NCBI GenBank assembly: GCA_947495165.1
Contig: CANLXM010000001.1
Coordinates: forward strand, 992,001-1,056,000
Direction of reading: 5' to 3'
Source: an uncultured Cellulomonadaceae bacterium
GTDB lineage: Bacteria > Actinomycetota > Actinomycetes > Actinomycetales > Cellulomonadaceae
DNA: 64,000 nucleotides
The first letter of the stretch is position 1; each line of letters begins with the position of its first letter. Below, piece by piece: positions 36,314-45,207 of this stretch. The notes below the pieces were generated by a model. It did not search any database, had not been told where the DNA came from, and was given only the letters and a program-made list of their open reading frames with translations. The position numbers and the translations under genes were made by a program.

Positions 36314-37225
36314 TCACTCGGCGAGGTCCACCTGGACCAGGCCGTCGGGCAGGGGCGTCTCGCGGGCGGCCCACGTGCCCTCGGCGCGGGTCCACACCTG
36401 GTCGCCCACGTGGACGGCGGTCACGCCGTGGGCCTGGGCGACCGCGACCGCCCAGGCGCCGACGGCGGCACCGGCCCGGGCGGCCGTGTCCAGGCCGCCG
36501 TCCGTCGTGAGCGGGACAGCGTCGATGCTCACGCGCGCAGGTCCGACCTCGAGGGCGGCGGCCGGCAGGTCGCGGCGCACGCGCGTCGCGAGCGCCTCCG
36601 GGGATCCTGCGGCGTCGGGCGCCGGGAGCGCGCAGGTGACGGCGCCCGGGGCGTAGCCGGCGAGGGCGTTCGCCCACGCGCGTGCGCGCCCCTCGTGCTG
36701 CGCGTACGCGTCGGGGAACCCCGACCGCTGCACCGTCTGCGCGGCGACCGTGATCTCCATGCTCTCGTAGCCGTCGACGAGCGCGAGCGCGTCGTAGAAG
36801 GCCCCTGTGGAGTACACCGGGTCCATCAGCTGCTCAACCTCGCCCCAGCCCTGGGACGGGCGTTGCTGGAAGAGGCCCACCGAGTCGCGGTCCCCGTAGT
36901 CGATGTTGGTGAGCTTGGACTCCTGCAGGCCGGTCGCGATCGCGATGGTCACGGCCCGGGCGGGCAGCGCGCGCTCGTGCGCCATCGCCGCGAGCAGCGC
37001 GGCGTGCTGCGCCTGGTCGGGTGAGAGGTACCACTGCGTGCCGTCGAGGGCTGCCGCGCAGCGCACGGCGACCGGCTTGTCGGGGACCATCCGGTCGATC
37101 GCGGCGACGACGCCCGTGACCCCGAGCGCGAGCACGCCGAGGCCGGCCGTGACGATGACGCCCGCGCGTGCGAGGGTGCGGCCGGGCGAGCGGCGGACGC
37201 CGCGTCGGGTCCGGGGGCGGTTCAC
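36314..37225 (-). CDS. Putative membrane-anchored lytic transglycosylase-like protein
   Basis: 303 residues from a GTG. Basic N-terminus, then one membrane segment at about 22-44 (VIVTAGLGVLALGVTGVVAAI), rest extracytoplasmic. The central part (AVTIAIATGLQESKLTNIDY, then GDRDSVGLFQQRPSQGWG) is a conserved actinobacterial pattern resembling the lysozyme-fold Glu-Ser-Lys core of lytic transglycosylases. YAGYAP-type ALAGYAPGA follows. The C-terminal 100 residues look like a small alpha/beta domain with Ala-rich helices. Such proteins are sometimes mislabelled as heavy-metal transporters. It lies 15 nt after dapD, so co-transcription is likely. Enzymatic activity is inferred. Confidence 0.68.
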   Translation of the reverse strand: MNRPRTRRGVRRSPGRTLARAGVIVTAGLGVLALGVTGVVAAIDRMVPDKPVAVRCAAALDGTQWYLSPDQAQHAALLAAMAHERALPARAVTIAIATGLQESKLTNIDYGDRDSVGLFQQRPSQGWGEVEQLMDPVYSTGAFYDALALVDGYESMEITVAAQTVQRSGFPDAYAQHEGRARAWANALAGYAPGAVTCALPAPDAAGSPEALATRVRRDLPAAALEVGPARVSIDAVPLTTDGGLDTAARAGAAVGAWAVAVAQAHGVTAVHVGDQVWTRAEGTWAARETPLPDGLVQVDLAE

Positions 37226-37240
37226 GGCGCGTGACGCTCG

Positions 37241-38194
37241 TCAGTTCGCGTGCAGCGCGGCGTTGAGCTCGATGCCCGTACCCGCGCGGGGCACGACCTC
37301 GACGGCTCCGGTGAGCGAGTTGCGCCGGAACAGCAGGTTGTCGCGCCCGGCGAGCTCGCGCGCCTTCACGACGACCGGCGCGGCGTCCGGCTCGCCGGCG
37401 CCGACGACCGTGACCTTGGTGCCGGCCGTGACGTACAGCCCGGCCTCGACGACGCAGTCGTCGCCCAGCGGGATGCCGAGGCCCGAGTTCGCTCCGAGCA
37501 GCGACCGTGCGCCGATCGTCACCACGTGCGTGCCGCCGCCCGAGAGCGTGCCCATGATCGAGGCGCCACCGCCGATGTCGGACCCGTCACCCACGGTCAC
37601 CCCGGCGGAGATCCGCCCCTCGACCATGGAGGTCCCGAGCGTCCCGGCGTTGAAGTTCACGAAGCCCTCGTGCATCACGGTCGTGCCGGACGCGAGGTGC
37701 GCACCGAGACGCACGCGGTCGGCGTCGGCGAGCCGCACGCCCGTGGGGACGACGTAGTCGACCATGCGGGGGAACTTGTCGACACCGTGGACCGTGACCG
37801 GGCCACGACGGGACAGCCGCAGGCGGGTCCGCTCGAAGTTCTCGGGGGCGCACGGCCCGTGGCTCGTCCACACGACGTTCGCGAGCACGCCGAACAGTCC
37901 GTCGAGGTTCTGCGCCCGCGGCGCGACGAGCCGGTGCGAGAGCAGGTGCAGCCGGAGGTAGGCGTCGACGGCGTCGGCGGGCGGGGCGTCGAGGTCGATC
38001 TCGCGGGTGACGACCTCGCGGACGACGTCGCGGTCGGCGTCTGGGCCGGCGAGCGCCTCCAGGTCGGCCAGCAGCGCGGGGTCGTCAGCCGTGCGCGCGC
38101 CCAGCGCGGGCGCGGGGAACCAGGTGTCGAGCACCGTACCGGCGCTCGTGGTGGTCGTCAGTCCATGGCCCCAGGCGGTGCGCGAAGAAGTCAT
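37241..38194 (-). CDS. dapD: Tetrahydrodipicolinate N-succinyltransferase
   Basis: 317 residues, the length of the actinobacterial DapD (about 317). It carries succinyl from succinyl-CoA to tetrahydrodipicolinate in the lysine/DAP pathway. The C-terminal half shows the hexapeptide rhythm of a left-handed beta helix ([20 protein letters not shown], then [20 protein letters not shown]), and NFNAGTLG plus VMHEGFVN are typical. The ATG at 38194 has no Shine-Dalgarno; instead TACCCT ends 6 nt ahead, so the mRNA is probably leaderless. In-frame codons far upstream belong to the antisense of dapE and were discarded. Confidence 0.94.
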   Translation of the reverse strand: MTSSRTAWGHGLTTTTSAGTVLDTWFPAPALGARTADDPALLADLEALAGPDADRDVVREVVTREIDLDAPPADAVDAYLRLHLLSHRLVAPRAQNLDGLFGVLANVVWTSHGPCAPENFERTRLRLSRRGPVTVHGVDKFPRMVDYVVPTGVRLADADRVRLGAHLASGTTVMHEGFVNFNAGTLGTSMVEGRISAGVTVGDGSDIGGGASIMGTLSGGGTHVVTIGARSLLGANSGLGIPLGDDCVVEAGLYVTAGTKVTVVGAGEPDAAPVVVKARELAGRDNLLFRRNSLTGAVEVVPRAGTGIELNAALHAN

Positions 38195-38200
38195 GGCCCC

Positions 38201-38206
38201 AGGGTA
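38201..38206 (-). promoter_or_regulatory. Candidate -10 for leaderless dapD transcript
   Basis: On the minus strand TACCCT is followed by GGGGCC and the ATG, so transcription would begin at or next to the start codon. No -35 is evident. Confidence 0.5.
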
Positions 38207-38302
38207 GGGGGCCTGCGCGTGCCGCGTGCCGTGGTCCGAGTGCCGGGCGCGGCGCGCGGCGACGTCATCCGGACAGCGCTGCCGCACGACGACGGTGCGC
38301 GG

Positions 38303-38308
38303 TAGCGT
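38303..38308 (+). promoter_or_regulatory. Candidate -10 for leaderless dapE transcript
   Basis: TAGCGT is followed by CGGCGC and the ATG. No Shine-Dalgarno precedes the gene. It forms a divergent leaderless pair with dapD across a 120-bp gap. Confidence 0.5.
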
Positions 38309-38314
38309 CGGCGC

Positions 38315-39409
38315 ATGGCTGCCGACCTCGATCCCTGGTCCGACCCGGTCGCGCTCACACGTGCGCTGTGCGACCTCCCGTCCGTCTCGGGCGAGGAGGG
38401 CGCGATCGCCGACGCCGTCGAGCGGGCCCTCGCGCCGCTCGCGCACCTCGAGGTGCTGCGCGACGGTGACGCCGTGGTCGCCCGCACGTCGCTCGGCCGC
38501 GAGCGGCGCGTCGTCGTCGCCGGCCACCTGGACACGGTCCCGCTCACCGACCCGCCCAACCTCCCGACCGAGCTGCGCCCCGGCCCGGACGGCCCCGAGC
38601 TGTGGGGCCGCGGCACCGTCGACATGAAGGGCGGCGTGGGCGTCATGCTCGCGCTCGCGGCGCGCCTGGAGGCCCCCCGGTGGGACGTGACCTGGGTGTT
38701 CTACGACCACGAGGAGGTCGCGAGCGACCTCAACGGCCTCGGCCGGCTCGTCGACCGTCATCCCGAGTGGGTCGCCGGCGACTTCGCGATCCTGGGCGAG
38801 CCGACGGCCGGGGGCATCGAGGGGGGCTGCAACGGCACCTTGCGGGTGGACGTGCGGGTGCCCGGTGTCGCCGCCCACTCGGCGCGGTCGTGGATGGGGG
38901 ACAACGCGATCCACGGTGCTGCCGAGGTGCTCGCCCGGCTGGCCGGGTACGAGCCCCGGTCGGTCGAGGTCGACGGCCTGGTCTACCGCGAAGGGCTCAA
39001 CGCGGTCGGCATCCGCGGCGGCCGCGCCACCAACGTCGTGCCGGACGAGTGCGTCGTGACGGTCAACTACCGCTTCGCCCCGCACCAGGACCCGGCCGCG
39101 GCCGAGACACACGTGCGCGAGGTGTTCGCGGGCTTCGACGTCGTGGTCACGGACGCCGCACCCGGCGCGCGCCCCGGCCTGGACGACCCGCTCGCGGCGG
39201 CCTTCGTCGAGGCGGTGCTGGCACGCACGGGGGGCGAGGTCGCGCCCAAGTTCGGCTGGACCGACGTCGCGCGCTTCTCCGCCCTGGGCATCCCCGCGGT
39301 GAACTTCGGCCCCGGCGACCCGCTGCTCGCGCACAAGGACGACGAGCGCTGCCCGACGGCGCAGATCACCTCGTGTTTCGACGCTCTTCACCTCTGGCTC
39401 GCGTCGTAG
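38315..39409 (+). CDS. dapE: Succinyl-diaminopimelate desuccinylase
   Basis: 364-residue M20-family metallohydrolase. Metal ligands and catalytic residues are visible: H71 and D73 (AGHLDTVPL), D103 (GTVDMKGG), E133 and E134 (YDHEEV), [15 protein letters not shown] and a late HKDDE. It releases succinate from N-succinyl-LL-DAP, the step after DapC. Other M20 peptidases look similar, but the presence of dapC and dapD in the same window settles the assignment. It is divergent from dapD, and the start codon seems to be the 5' end of the mRNA. Confidence 0.93.
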   Translation: MAADLDPWSDPVALTRALCDLPSVSGEEGAIADAVERALAPLAHLEVLRDGDAVVARTSLGRERRVVVAGHLDTVPLTDPPNLPTELRPGPDGPELWGRGTVDMKGGVGVMLALAARLEAPRWDVTWVFYDHEEVASDLNGLGRLVDRHPEWVAGDFAILGEPTAGGIEGGCNGTLRVDVRVPGVAAHSARSWMGDNAIHGAAEVLARLAGYEPRSVEVDGLVYREGLNAVGIRGGRATNVVPDECVVTVNYRFAPHQDPAAAETHVREVFAGFDVVVTDAAPGARPGLDDPLAAAFVEAVLARTGGEVAPKFGWTDVARFSALGIPAVNFGPGDPLLAHKDDERCPTAQITSCFDALHLWLAS

Positions 39410-39435
39410 CCGTGCTCGGGCGACATCCTCGCTAC

Positions 39436-39441
39436 TAGGGT
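39436..39441 (+). promoter_or_regulatory. Candidate -10 for leaderless LOG-family gene
   Basis: TAGGGT is followed by GGCAGGT (7 nt) and ATG at 39449. The purine stretch is too close to the ATG to be a Shine-Dalgarno. Confidence 0.45.
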
Positions 39442-39448
39442 GGCAGGT

Positions 39449-40285
39449 ATGACGGACGACGGAGTTGCTCAGCCCGGGACCGGCTACCGCAAGGGTCCCG
39501 TCCTGCTGCGTCGCGGGCAGATCCCCGCGCAGACCACGGACCAGCGCCTGCTCGCCAAGGGTGGTGAGACGGACTGGCTGCACGGTGACCCGTGGCGCGT
39601 GATGCGCATCCAGAGCGAGTTCGTCGAGGGGTTCGGCGCCCTCGCCGAGCTCGGTCCGGCGGTCAGCGTGTTCGGCTCGGCGCGCACCAAGCCCGACCAC
39701 GCGGACTACGCCCTCGGCGAGCAGCTCGGCGCGGCGCTCGTCGACGCCGGCTACGCGGTCATCACGGGCGGCGGGCCCGGCATCATGGAGGCGGCGAACA
39801 AGGGCGCGAGCGAGGCCGGTGGAGTGTCGGTGGGGCTCGGCATCGAGCTGCCGTTCGAGCAGGGCATGAACCAGTGGGTCGACCTGGGGGTCAACTTCCG
39901 GTACTTCTTCGCCCGCAAGACGATGTTTGTGAAGTACGCCGAGGGCTTCGTGGTGCTGCCTGGCGGCTTCGGCACGTTCGACGAGCTCTTCGAGGCGATC
40001 ACCCTCGTCCAGACGCACAAGGTCACCGAGTTCCCGATCGTGCTCGTGGACTCCGGCTACTGGGGCCCGATGCTCGCCTGGTTGCGCGACTGCGTGCTCG
40101 AGCGCGGCATGATCAACGAGGTCGACCTGGACCTGCTGGTCATGGTCGACACGGCGCAGGAGGCCGTGGCGCACGTCGTCGAGAAGGGGGCGGAGCTGCG
40201 CGCCCGGGAGGACGCCGCCGCGCAGGGCAACGCGGCCGAGCAGCAGGAGGCCGCGCGGGGGTCCGCGGGGGAGACCTCCTCCTGA
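39449..40285 (+). CDS. LOG family (TIGR00730) nucleoside-monophosphate phosphoribohydrolase-like protein
   Basis: 278 residues. The family motif PGGFGTFDE is at 171-179, with the Rossmann-like [13 protein letters not shown] and [17 protein letters not shown]. Such proteins, once called lysine decarboxylases, release free base from nucleoside 5'-monophosphates, as in cytokinin activation. A Gln/Glu/Ala-rich tail of about 35 residues is dispensable-looking. An in-frame GTG 9 nt upstream overlaps the putative -10, so I use ATG 39449. The stop overlaps the folP2-like start (TGATG). The Mycobacterium tuberculosis homologue also lies between dapE and folP2. Confidence 0.88.
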   Translation: MTDDGVAQPGTGYRKGPVLLRRGQIPAQTTDQRLLAKGGETDWLHGDPWRVMRIQSEFVEGFGALAELGPAVSVFGSARTKPDHADYALGEQLGAALVDAGYAVITGGGPGIMEAANKGASEAGGVSVGLGIELPFEQGMNQWVDLGVNFRYFFARKTMFVKYAEGFVVLPGGFGTFDELFEAITLVQTHKVTEFPIVLVDSGYWGPMLAWLRDCVLERGMINEVDLDLLVMVDTAQEAVAHVVEKGAELRAREDAAAQGNAAEQQEAARGSAGETSS

Positions 40286-41205
40286 TGCTCGGGGAGGTCC
40301 CGCCCGCAGCGCCCGACCTCGTCCTGCGGGGCCGCGCGCTCTCGGGCGGCGTCGTCATGGCGATCGTCAACCGGACGACCGACTCGTTCTATGCGCCGGC
40401 GCGGTTCCCGGACGACGCTGCTGCGCTCGCCGCGGTCGCACAGGCCGCAGCCGACGGCGCTCAGATCGTCGACGTCGGCGGGGTGCGGGCCGGGGTCGGC
40501 CGGGAGATCGGCGTCGCCGAGGAGATCGACCGCGTGGTCCCGTTCGTCGCCCGGGTGCGCGAGCAGGTGCCCGACATCCTGGTGAGCGTGGACACGTGGC
40601 GCTCGGAGGTCGCCGAGGCCGCCGTGGCGGCGGGGGCGGACCTGCTCAACGACACCTGGGCCGGCCACGACCCCGCGCTCGTCGAGGTCGCGGGCCGCCA
40701 CGGCGTCGGCGTCGTCTGCTCGCACACCGGGGGTCTGCCGCCCCGGACCGACCCCGATCGCGTGTCCTACCCCCTGCCCGTCGACGCCCCACCCGGGACC
40801 GACCCCGAGGACGGCGTCGTGCTCGACGTGCTCGAGACGCTGCGCCGCGCAGCGGAGCGTGCCGTGGCCTGCGGCGTGCCGCGCGCCTCCGTGCTGGTCG
40901 ACCCGACGCACGACTTCGGCAAGACCACCGCCCACTCGCTGCGCCTGGTGCGCCGGGCGGACGCACTCGTCGGCCTGGGCTACCCGGTCCTGATGGCGTT
41001 GTCCCGCAAGGACTTCGTCGGGGAGACGCTCGACCTCCCGGCCGACCTCCGGCTCGAGGGGACGCTCGCGGCCACGGCGGTCGCCGCGTGGCTCGGGGTC
41101 CGGGTGTTCCGCGCGCACGACGTCCTCGCGACGCGTCGCGCGCTCGACCTCGTGGGAGCCGTGCGCGGTGAGCTCGCGCCGCGTGCGCCGAGGCGCGGGC
41201 TGTGA
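40285..41205 (+). CDS. folP2: Dihydropteroate synthase-like protein, FolP2 type
   Basis: 306 residues with a pterin-binding TIM barrel. The first loop reads [10 protein letters not shown] followed by APAR, and lacks the Ser-Asp-Gly-Gly that follows in classic Fol[12 protein letters not shown] replaces the usual [32 protein letters not shown] and RAHDV keep the later pterin and phosphate site pattern. Actinobacterial FolP2 proteins look like this, and the mycobacterial one has been reported to lack DHPS activity, so folate synthesis is probably not its job. It overlaps the LOG gene by one base. Confidence 0.85.
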   Translation: MLGEVPPAAPDLVLRGRALSGGVVMAIVNRTTDSFYAPARFPDDAAALAAVAQAAADGAQIVDVGGVRAGVGREIGVAEEIDRVVPFVARVREQVPDILVSVDTWRSEVAEAAVAAGADLLNDTWAGHDPALVEVAGRHGVGVVCSHTGGLPPRTDPDRVSYPLPVDAPPGTDPEDGVVLDVLETLRRAAERAVACGVPRASVLVDPTHDFGKTTAHSLRLVRRADALVGLGYPVLMALSRKDFVGETLDLPADLRLEGTLAATAVAAWLGVRVFRAHDVLATRRALDLVGAVRGELAPRAPRRGL

Positions 41206-41276
41206 ACCTCGCCCTGACGTGGCGGGATGAACCGTCCATTGCCGGGGCGCGGGCGAGTCTTCACGCGTGCATGAAC

Positions 41277-41282
41277 TAGACT
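41277..41282 (+). promoter_or_regulatory. Candidate -10 for the DUF3117 gene
   Basis: TAGACT fits TANNNT and lies 43 nt before the ATG, leaving room for the visible GAGAGGGAG. The -35 region is not convincing. Confidence 0.45.
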
Positions 41283-41324
41283 GACCCCCGGACATCCAGT
41301 GTGCGACGAGAGGGAGTGCCACTC

Positions 41325-41492
41325 ATGGCTGCTATGAAGCCGAGGACCGGCGACGGGCCGCTCGAGGTGACGAAGGAAGGCCGCGGCATCGTCATGCGCG
41401 TTCCCCTCGAAGGCGGTGGCCGCCTCGTGGTCGAGCTGACCGCGGCCGAGGCCGGCGAGCTGGGTGAGGCGCTCCACGGCGTCGTGGGCTGA
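41325..41492 (+). CDS. DUF3117 small protein
   Basis: 55 residues, exactly the family length. The sequence MAAMKPRTGDGPLEVTKEGR and the end (VVELTAAEAGELGEALHGVV) are nearly invariant across actinobacteria. The ATG at 41325 has GAGAGGGAG 7-8 nt upstream, so it is preferred over an in-frame ATG 24 nt earlier. The function is unknown; its small size, acidic helix and conservation suggest a binding or regulatory role. The mycobacterial homologue (Rv1211) lies in the same gene neighbourhood. Confidence 0.92.
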   Translation: MAAMKPRTGDGPLEVTKEGRGIVMRVPLEGGGRLVVELTAAEAGELGEALHGVVG

Positions 41493-41495
41493 GCT

Positions 41496-43094
41496 TTGCC
41501 TCGATCAGCGAAGGCCCTGGCCCGAGCCGCCCGCGTCTGGGACGGGGAGACCGTCCTGCCGGAGGTCGTCGTCGCGCGCGGGAGCGTCGCTGACTCCGCC
41601 CTGCTGACGGCGGACGACGTCGACGTGCTCGCCGTCCCGGTGGCGCCCGCGCCCGAGGAGGGCGACGGGCTCGAGCCGCGCGCCGGGACCGTGGACGCGG
41701 CAGTGCGCTACGGCATCGACCTGGCCGAGCTCGCGGAGCGCGGCCGGGCGACCGGTGCGCCCGGCGACGCGCACGTCGTCGATCTCCCGCGCGCCCACGG
41801 GCGCCGGGAGATGCCGTGGACCGGCCTGCCCGAGCGTGTGATCCTGCTCGGCGTCGGCGACGGCACACCGACGGACCTGCGCAAGGCCGGCGCCGCTCTC
41901 GCCCGGGCCACCCGGGGCGCGAGCAGGGTGCTGACCCCCGTCGCGGGCCACGGAGGTGCCGAGGACGCCGCTGCCTTCGTCGAGGGCTACGCGCTCGCCG
42001 CCTACCGGATGCCGACGGGCCAGACCTCGGCTCCCGAGCCCGCCCCTGCCGACCAGCTCGTGCTGCTCGGGGAGCACCCGGAGGCGGCCGTCGTGGACGC
42101 GCTGCGTGCCGCGCGCGCGACCTGGCTCACGCGCGACCTCACCAACGCGCCCGCCAACATCAAGGACCCCGCCTGGTTCGCGGCGCGCGCCACGGCGCTG
42201 GCCGACGACGCCGGGCTCGCCTGGCGCACGTGGGACGTCGCTGACCTCACGGCCGGTGGCTTCGGCGGGATCCTCGCGGTCGGCGCCGGCTCGGCGAGCG
42301 AGCCGCGCCTGGTCACCGTGACCTACGATCCCGTCGGCCCCGACGGCCGGCCGCGCCGCGGTGCGCGGCACGTCGTGCTCGTGGGCAAGGGGATCACCTA
42401 CGACACGGGCGGCCTCTCGATCAAGCCCCGCGAGGCGATGGTCCCCATGAAGACGGACATGGCTGGCGCCGCCGTGGCGCTCGCCACCGTGCTCGGCGCC
42501 GCGGCGGCGGAGCTGCCGGTGCGCGTCACCGCGGTGCTCCCGCTCGCCGAGAACCACTTCTCGGGAGGGTCCTACCGCCCCGGCGACGTCTTGCGCGTGC
42601 ACGGCGGGACGACCGTCGAGGTCTCGAACACCGACGCCGAGGGCCGCCTCGTCCTGGCTGACGCCCTCGCGTACGCCGACGCCGAGCTCGACCCGGACGT
42701 CCTGATCGACGTCGCGACCCTCACCGGGGCGGCGAGCATGGGGCTCGGGCCGCTGCACGGCGCCCTGTACAGCGCGGACGCGGAGCTCGTCGGCGTGCTC
42801 GAGGCCGCCGGCCGTGCCACGGGCGAGCCGGTGTGGCAGATGCCGCTCGTCGAGGACTACGCCGGTGCGCTGGACTCCACCATCGCCGACATCAGCCACG
42901 TGCCGCTCGTCAACCACGGTGGCGGTTCCATCACGGCCGCGCTGTTCCTGCGGAGGTTCGTGGGGGAGCGGCGGTGGGCACACCTGGACATCGCCGGTCC
43001 GGCCCGCTCGGGCAAGGACCGCGACGAGGTCGTGGCCGGAGCGACCGGCTATGGCGCGCGGCTGTTGCTGGCAGCGCTGCGCGACCTGGCCTAG
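41496..43094 (+). CDS. pepA: Leucyl aminopeptidase (M17)
   Basis: 532 residues, slightly longer than the usual 480-500. The C-terminal catalytic domain has the metal-site motif KGITYDTGG (from K298), MKTDMAGAA, and the signature NTDAEGR at 378-384. The N-terminal domain is Ala/Glu-rich and less conserved. The start is uncertain: the TTG at 41496 is 4 nt after the DUF3117 stop and lacks a strong Shine-Dalgarno; an in-frame GTG further in is possible. It hydrolyses N-terminal residues from peptides, matching the peptide importers elsewhere in the window. A long hairpin follows the stop. Confidence 0.9.
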   Translation: MPRSAKALARAARVWDGETVLPEVVVARGSVADSALLTADDVDVLAVPVAPAPEEGDGLEPRAGTVDAAVRYGIDLAELAERGRATGAPGDAHVVDLPRAHGRREMPWTGLPERVILLGVGDGTPTDLRKAGAALARATRGASRVLTPVAGHGGAEDAAAFVEGYALAAYRMPTGQTSAPEPAPADQLVLLGEHPEAAVVDALRAARATWLTRDLTNAPANIKDPAWFAARATALADDAGLAWRTWDVADLTAGGFGGILAVGAGSASEPRLVTVTYDPVGPDGRPRRGARHVVLVGKGITYDTGGLSIKPREAMVPMKTDMAGAAVALATVLGAAAAELPVRVTAVLPLAENHFSGGSYRPGDVLRVHGGTTVEVSNTDAEGRLVLADALAYADAELDPDVLIDVATLTGAASMGLGPLHGALYSADAELVGVLEAAGRATGEPVWQMPLVEDYAGALDSTIADISHVPLVNHGGGSITAALFLRRFVGERRWAHLDIAGPARSGKDRDEVVAGATGYGARLLLAALRDLA

Positions 43095-43130
43095 GCCTCC
43101 GACCGCGCTGCGCGGGGTCGGAGACCTAGG
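43090..43130. terminator. Long nested hairpin between convergent pepA and O-methyltransferase genes
   Basis: CCTAGG (43090-43095) and CCTAGG (43125-43130) flank CTCCGACC (43097-43104) and GGTCGGAG (43116-43123), giving a 14-bp stem with one mismatch and further pairing in the GC loop. The pepA stop TAG is inside the outer arm. Likely bidirectional terminator. Confidence 0.68.
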
Positions 43131-43148
43131 GCCGCGCCGAGCGCACCG

Positions 43149-43781
43149 TCAGCGCCGCACCGCGAGCAGCAGCCCGTTCCCGGACGGGAGCAGCGCGGGG
43201 ACGACGCGGTCGTCCTGCGCGAGCGACCGGCCGACCTCGCGGACGGTCGTCGTCACCTCGTCGCGCCGCGCCGGGTCGGCGACGCGGTCGTGCCACAGCG
43301 CGTCGTCGACCGCGAGGACCCCGCCGGGGCGCAGGAGCCGCAGCGCCTGCTCGACGTAGTCGGGGAGCCCGTCCTTGTCGGCGCTCACGAGCACCAGGTC
43401 GTAGGCGCCGTCGGCCAGGCGGGGCAGCACGTCGCCCGCGCGGCCGCAGATGGCGCGGGTGCGGGTGCTGCGCACGCCCTCGGCCGCGAAGGCGGCCTTG
43501 GCCGCCGTCAGGTGCTCCGCCTCGATGTCGATGGTCGTGAGGACCCCGTCGGGGGCCATCCCGCGCAGCATCCACACGGAGGCCACCCCCGTGCCCGTGC
43601 CGACCTCGACGACCGAGCGGGCGCGCAGCGTGGCGGCGAGCAGCCGCAGCACGGCTCCCGCGCCCGGCGCGATCGACGAGCAGCCCAGCTGACCGGCGCG
43701 CTCACGGGCGGCGAGCAGCACGTCGTCCTCCGGGACGAAGTCCTCGCTGTACGCCCAGCTCTGGGCCTTGTCGCTGGAGAT
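43149..43781 (-). CDS. SAM-dependent O-methyltransferase, CAMT family, apparent ATC start
   Basis: 210 residues as drawn. SAM-binding core VVEVGTGTGVASVWML, then GVLTTIDIEAEHLTAAKAAF and LVLVSADKDGLPDYV, match the class that includes mycobacterial Rv1220c, which also lies opposite sigE. The first ATG/GTG/TTG in frame is the GTG at 43721, but the 20 codons before it (ISSDKAQSWAYSEDFVPEDD) are clearly part of the protein family. Immediately ahead of the ATC at 43781 is AGGAGG with 5-nt spacing, and no ATG, GTG or TTG lies nearby upstream in frame. Either ATC initiates or a base differs from ATG. Substrate unknown. Confidence 0.8.
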   Translation of the reverse strand: MSSDKAQSWAYSEDFVPEDDVLLAARERAGQLGCSSIAPGAGAVLRLLAATLRARSVVEVGTGTGVASVWMLRGMAPDGVLTTIDIEAEHLTAAKAAFAAEGVRSTRTRAICGRAGDVLPRLADGAYDLVLVSADKDGLPDYVEQALRLLRPGGVLAVDDALWHDRVADPARRDEVTTTVREVGRSLAQDDRVVPALLPSGNGLLLAVRR

Positions 43782-43882
43782 GGTGGCCTCCTGGGTCGGG
43801 GACGGATCGTCGCCTCGAATGCTACCGCCCGCCCGCTGGCGCAGGCGCGGTGCGCGAGCGACGCATCTGAGACCATGGGGGG

Positions 43883-44440
43883 ATGGACGCGCACCCGACC
43901 CCCACGTGGGAGGAGATCGTGCGCGAGCACTCCGGGCGGGTCTACCGGCTCGCGTACCGCCTCACGGGCAACCGGCACGACGCCGAGGACCTCACCCAGG
44001 ACGTGTTCGTGCGCGTGTTCCGCTCGTTGTCGAGCTACGCGCCGGGCACCTTCGAGGGGTGGCTGCACCGCATCACGACCAACCTGTTCCTCGACTCCGC
44101 CCGGCGTCGCCAGCGTCAGCGCACCGACCCCGCGGGCGACCGGTCCGACGACGTCGTCGGCTCGCGCGAGGACGTCCCCGAGCGCCGGTTCGAGCACGCC
44201 CACCTGGACCACGACGTGCAGCGGGCCCTGAACAAGCTGCGTCCCGACTATCGCGCCGCCGTCGTGCTGTGCGACATCGAAGGGCTCAGCTACGAGGAGA
44301 TCGCCGCCACCCTCGGCGTCAAGATGGGCACCGTGCGGTCCCGGATCCATCGCGGCCGGGCGCAGCTGCGGACCAGCCTCGCGGACCGCGCCCCGCGGCC
44401 TGCCGCGCCCGCTGCCACGGACACCGGGGTGCCTTCGTGA
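43883..44440 (+). CDS. sigE: ECF sigma factor SigE
   Basis: 185 residues. Region 2 is visible at about 15-75 ([20 protein letters not shown], then VFVRVFRSL and [15 protein letters not shown]) and region 4 at about 120-166 ([20 protein letters not shown]). An extracytoplasmic-function sigma factor for envelope stress. The following gene encodes a zinc anti-sigma factor, and then htrA and tatB, the same order as the Mycobacterium tuberculosis sigE locus apart from tatB orientation. No Shine-Dalgarno precedes the ATG. The stop overlaps the anti-sigma GTG (GTGA), coupling the two. Confidence 0.93.
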   Translation: MDAHPTPTWEEIVREHSGRVYRLAYRLTGNRHDAEDLTQDVFVRVFRSLSSYAPGTFEGWLHRITTNLFLDSARRRQRQRTDPAGDRSDDVVGSREDVPERRFEHAHLDHDVQRALNKLRPDYRAAVVLCDIEGLSYEEIAATLGVKMGTVRSRIHRGRAQLRTSLADRAPRPAAPAATDTGVPS

Positions 44441-45207
44441 GCGGCGGGCGGCACCACTTCGGGGTGTGGCTGTGCGCGTACGTGGACGGCGAGCTCACCG
44501 GGCCTCAGGCCTCCCGGGTGCACTCCCACCTCGCGACGTGCGCAGCCTGCAGCGCTGAGGTCGCGGCGCAGCTGGACGCCAGGAGGATGGTCGCGGCCGC
44601 CGCCGTCGAGCCCGCACCCGACCTGGCGGACCGGATTCTCGCCGCGGTGCCCCCTGCGCCCACCCGTGAGGACCCCCGGCCGGTCCGGCTCGCCCCCGGC
44701 GAGCGCACGACGCCCCCGCACGCGCACCTCCGGCGCAGGCGACGGGCGGCGGCGCTCGGGCTCTCGGCGGCCGCGGCGGGCGTGACCGGGGTGCTCGTGC
44801 TGGGGGGCTCGGACGGGTATCGCCCGGACACCTCGCGCGGGGCTTCGCTCCAGGTGATCGCCGGCGCCCCGACCACGGTCGCGCAGACCGACCTGGGGGC
44901 GGGCGGCGGCTGGGTGATGCCCACGCGCATGAACGTCGCAGGCGCGTCCTTCGCCGACGACGACCGCCGCCTGGTGCTCCGGCTCGAGAGCGCCGCCGGC
45001 CACGTGGTCGTCGAGGAGCGCCGGGGACGCCTGGACGCGGCGGCGCTCGCGGGCGCGAGCGTGCTGCAGGTGGGTGACCTCGCCGTGCACGTGCTGGAGT
45101 CCGACCCGTGGCACGCGGTCTGGGAGGTCGACGGCACGATCATCGAGGCGTACGGCGACGAGGATGTCCGGATCCGTGACGTGGTGGAGGGACTCACCCA
45201 TGACTGA
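44437..45207 (+). CDS. rseA: Zinc-containing anti-sigma factor, RseA-like
   Basis: 256 residues from a GTG overlapping the sigE stop. The ZAS motif H31-x3-C35-x2-C38 (SHLATCAAC) lies in an N-terminal sigma-binding domain. A basic stretch ([11 protein letters not shown]) leads into a membrane segment at about 103-125. The C-terminal extracytoplasmic part (about 130 residues) has no motif I recognise. It should hold SigE at the membrane until redox or proteolytic release. It is larger than the mycobacterial RseA, which lacks so long an outer domain. It overlaps htrA by 8 nt. Confidence 0.88.
   Translation: MSGGRHHFGVWLCAYVDGELTGPQASRVHSHLATCAACSAEVAAQLDARRMVAAAAVEPAPDLADRILAAVPPAPTREDPRPVRLAPGERTTPPHAHLRRRRRAAALGLSAAAAGVTGVLVLGGSDGYRPDTSRGASLQVIAGAPTTVAQTDLGAGGGWVMPTRMNVAGASFADDDRRLVLRLESAAGHVVVEERRGRLDAAALAGASVLQVGDLAVHVLESDPWHAVWEVDGTIIEAYGDEDVRIRDVVEGLTHD

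Noticed and set aside
37241..40174. 977-codon minus-strand open frame
   Set aside because: Only the part up to 38194 is real (dapD). The upstream part is antisense to dapE and the LOG gene, Arg/His/Asp-rich and without domains, as expected from GC-rich codon bias.
43149..43721. GTG at 43721 as start of the O-methyltransferase
   Set aside because: It would cut off 20 codons that match the conserved family N-terminus and leave the good Shine-Dalgarno at 43787-43792 unused.
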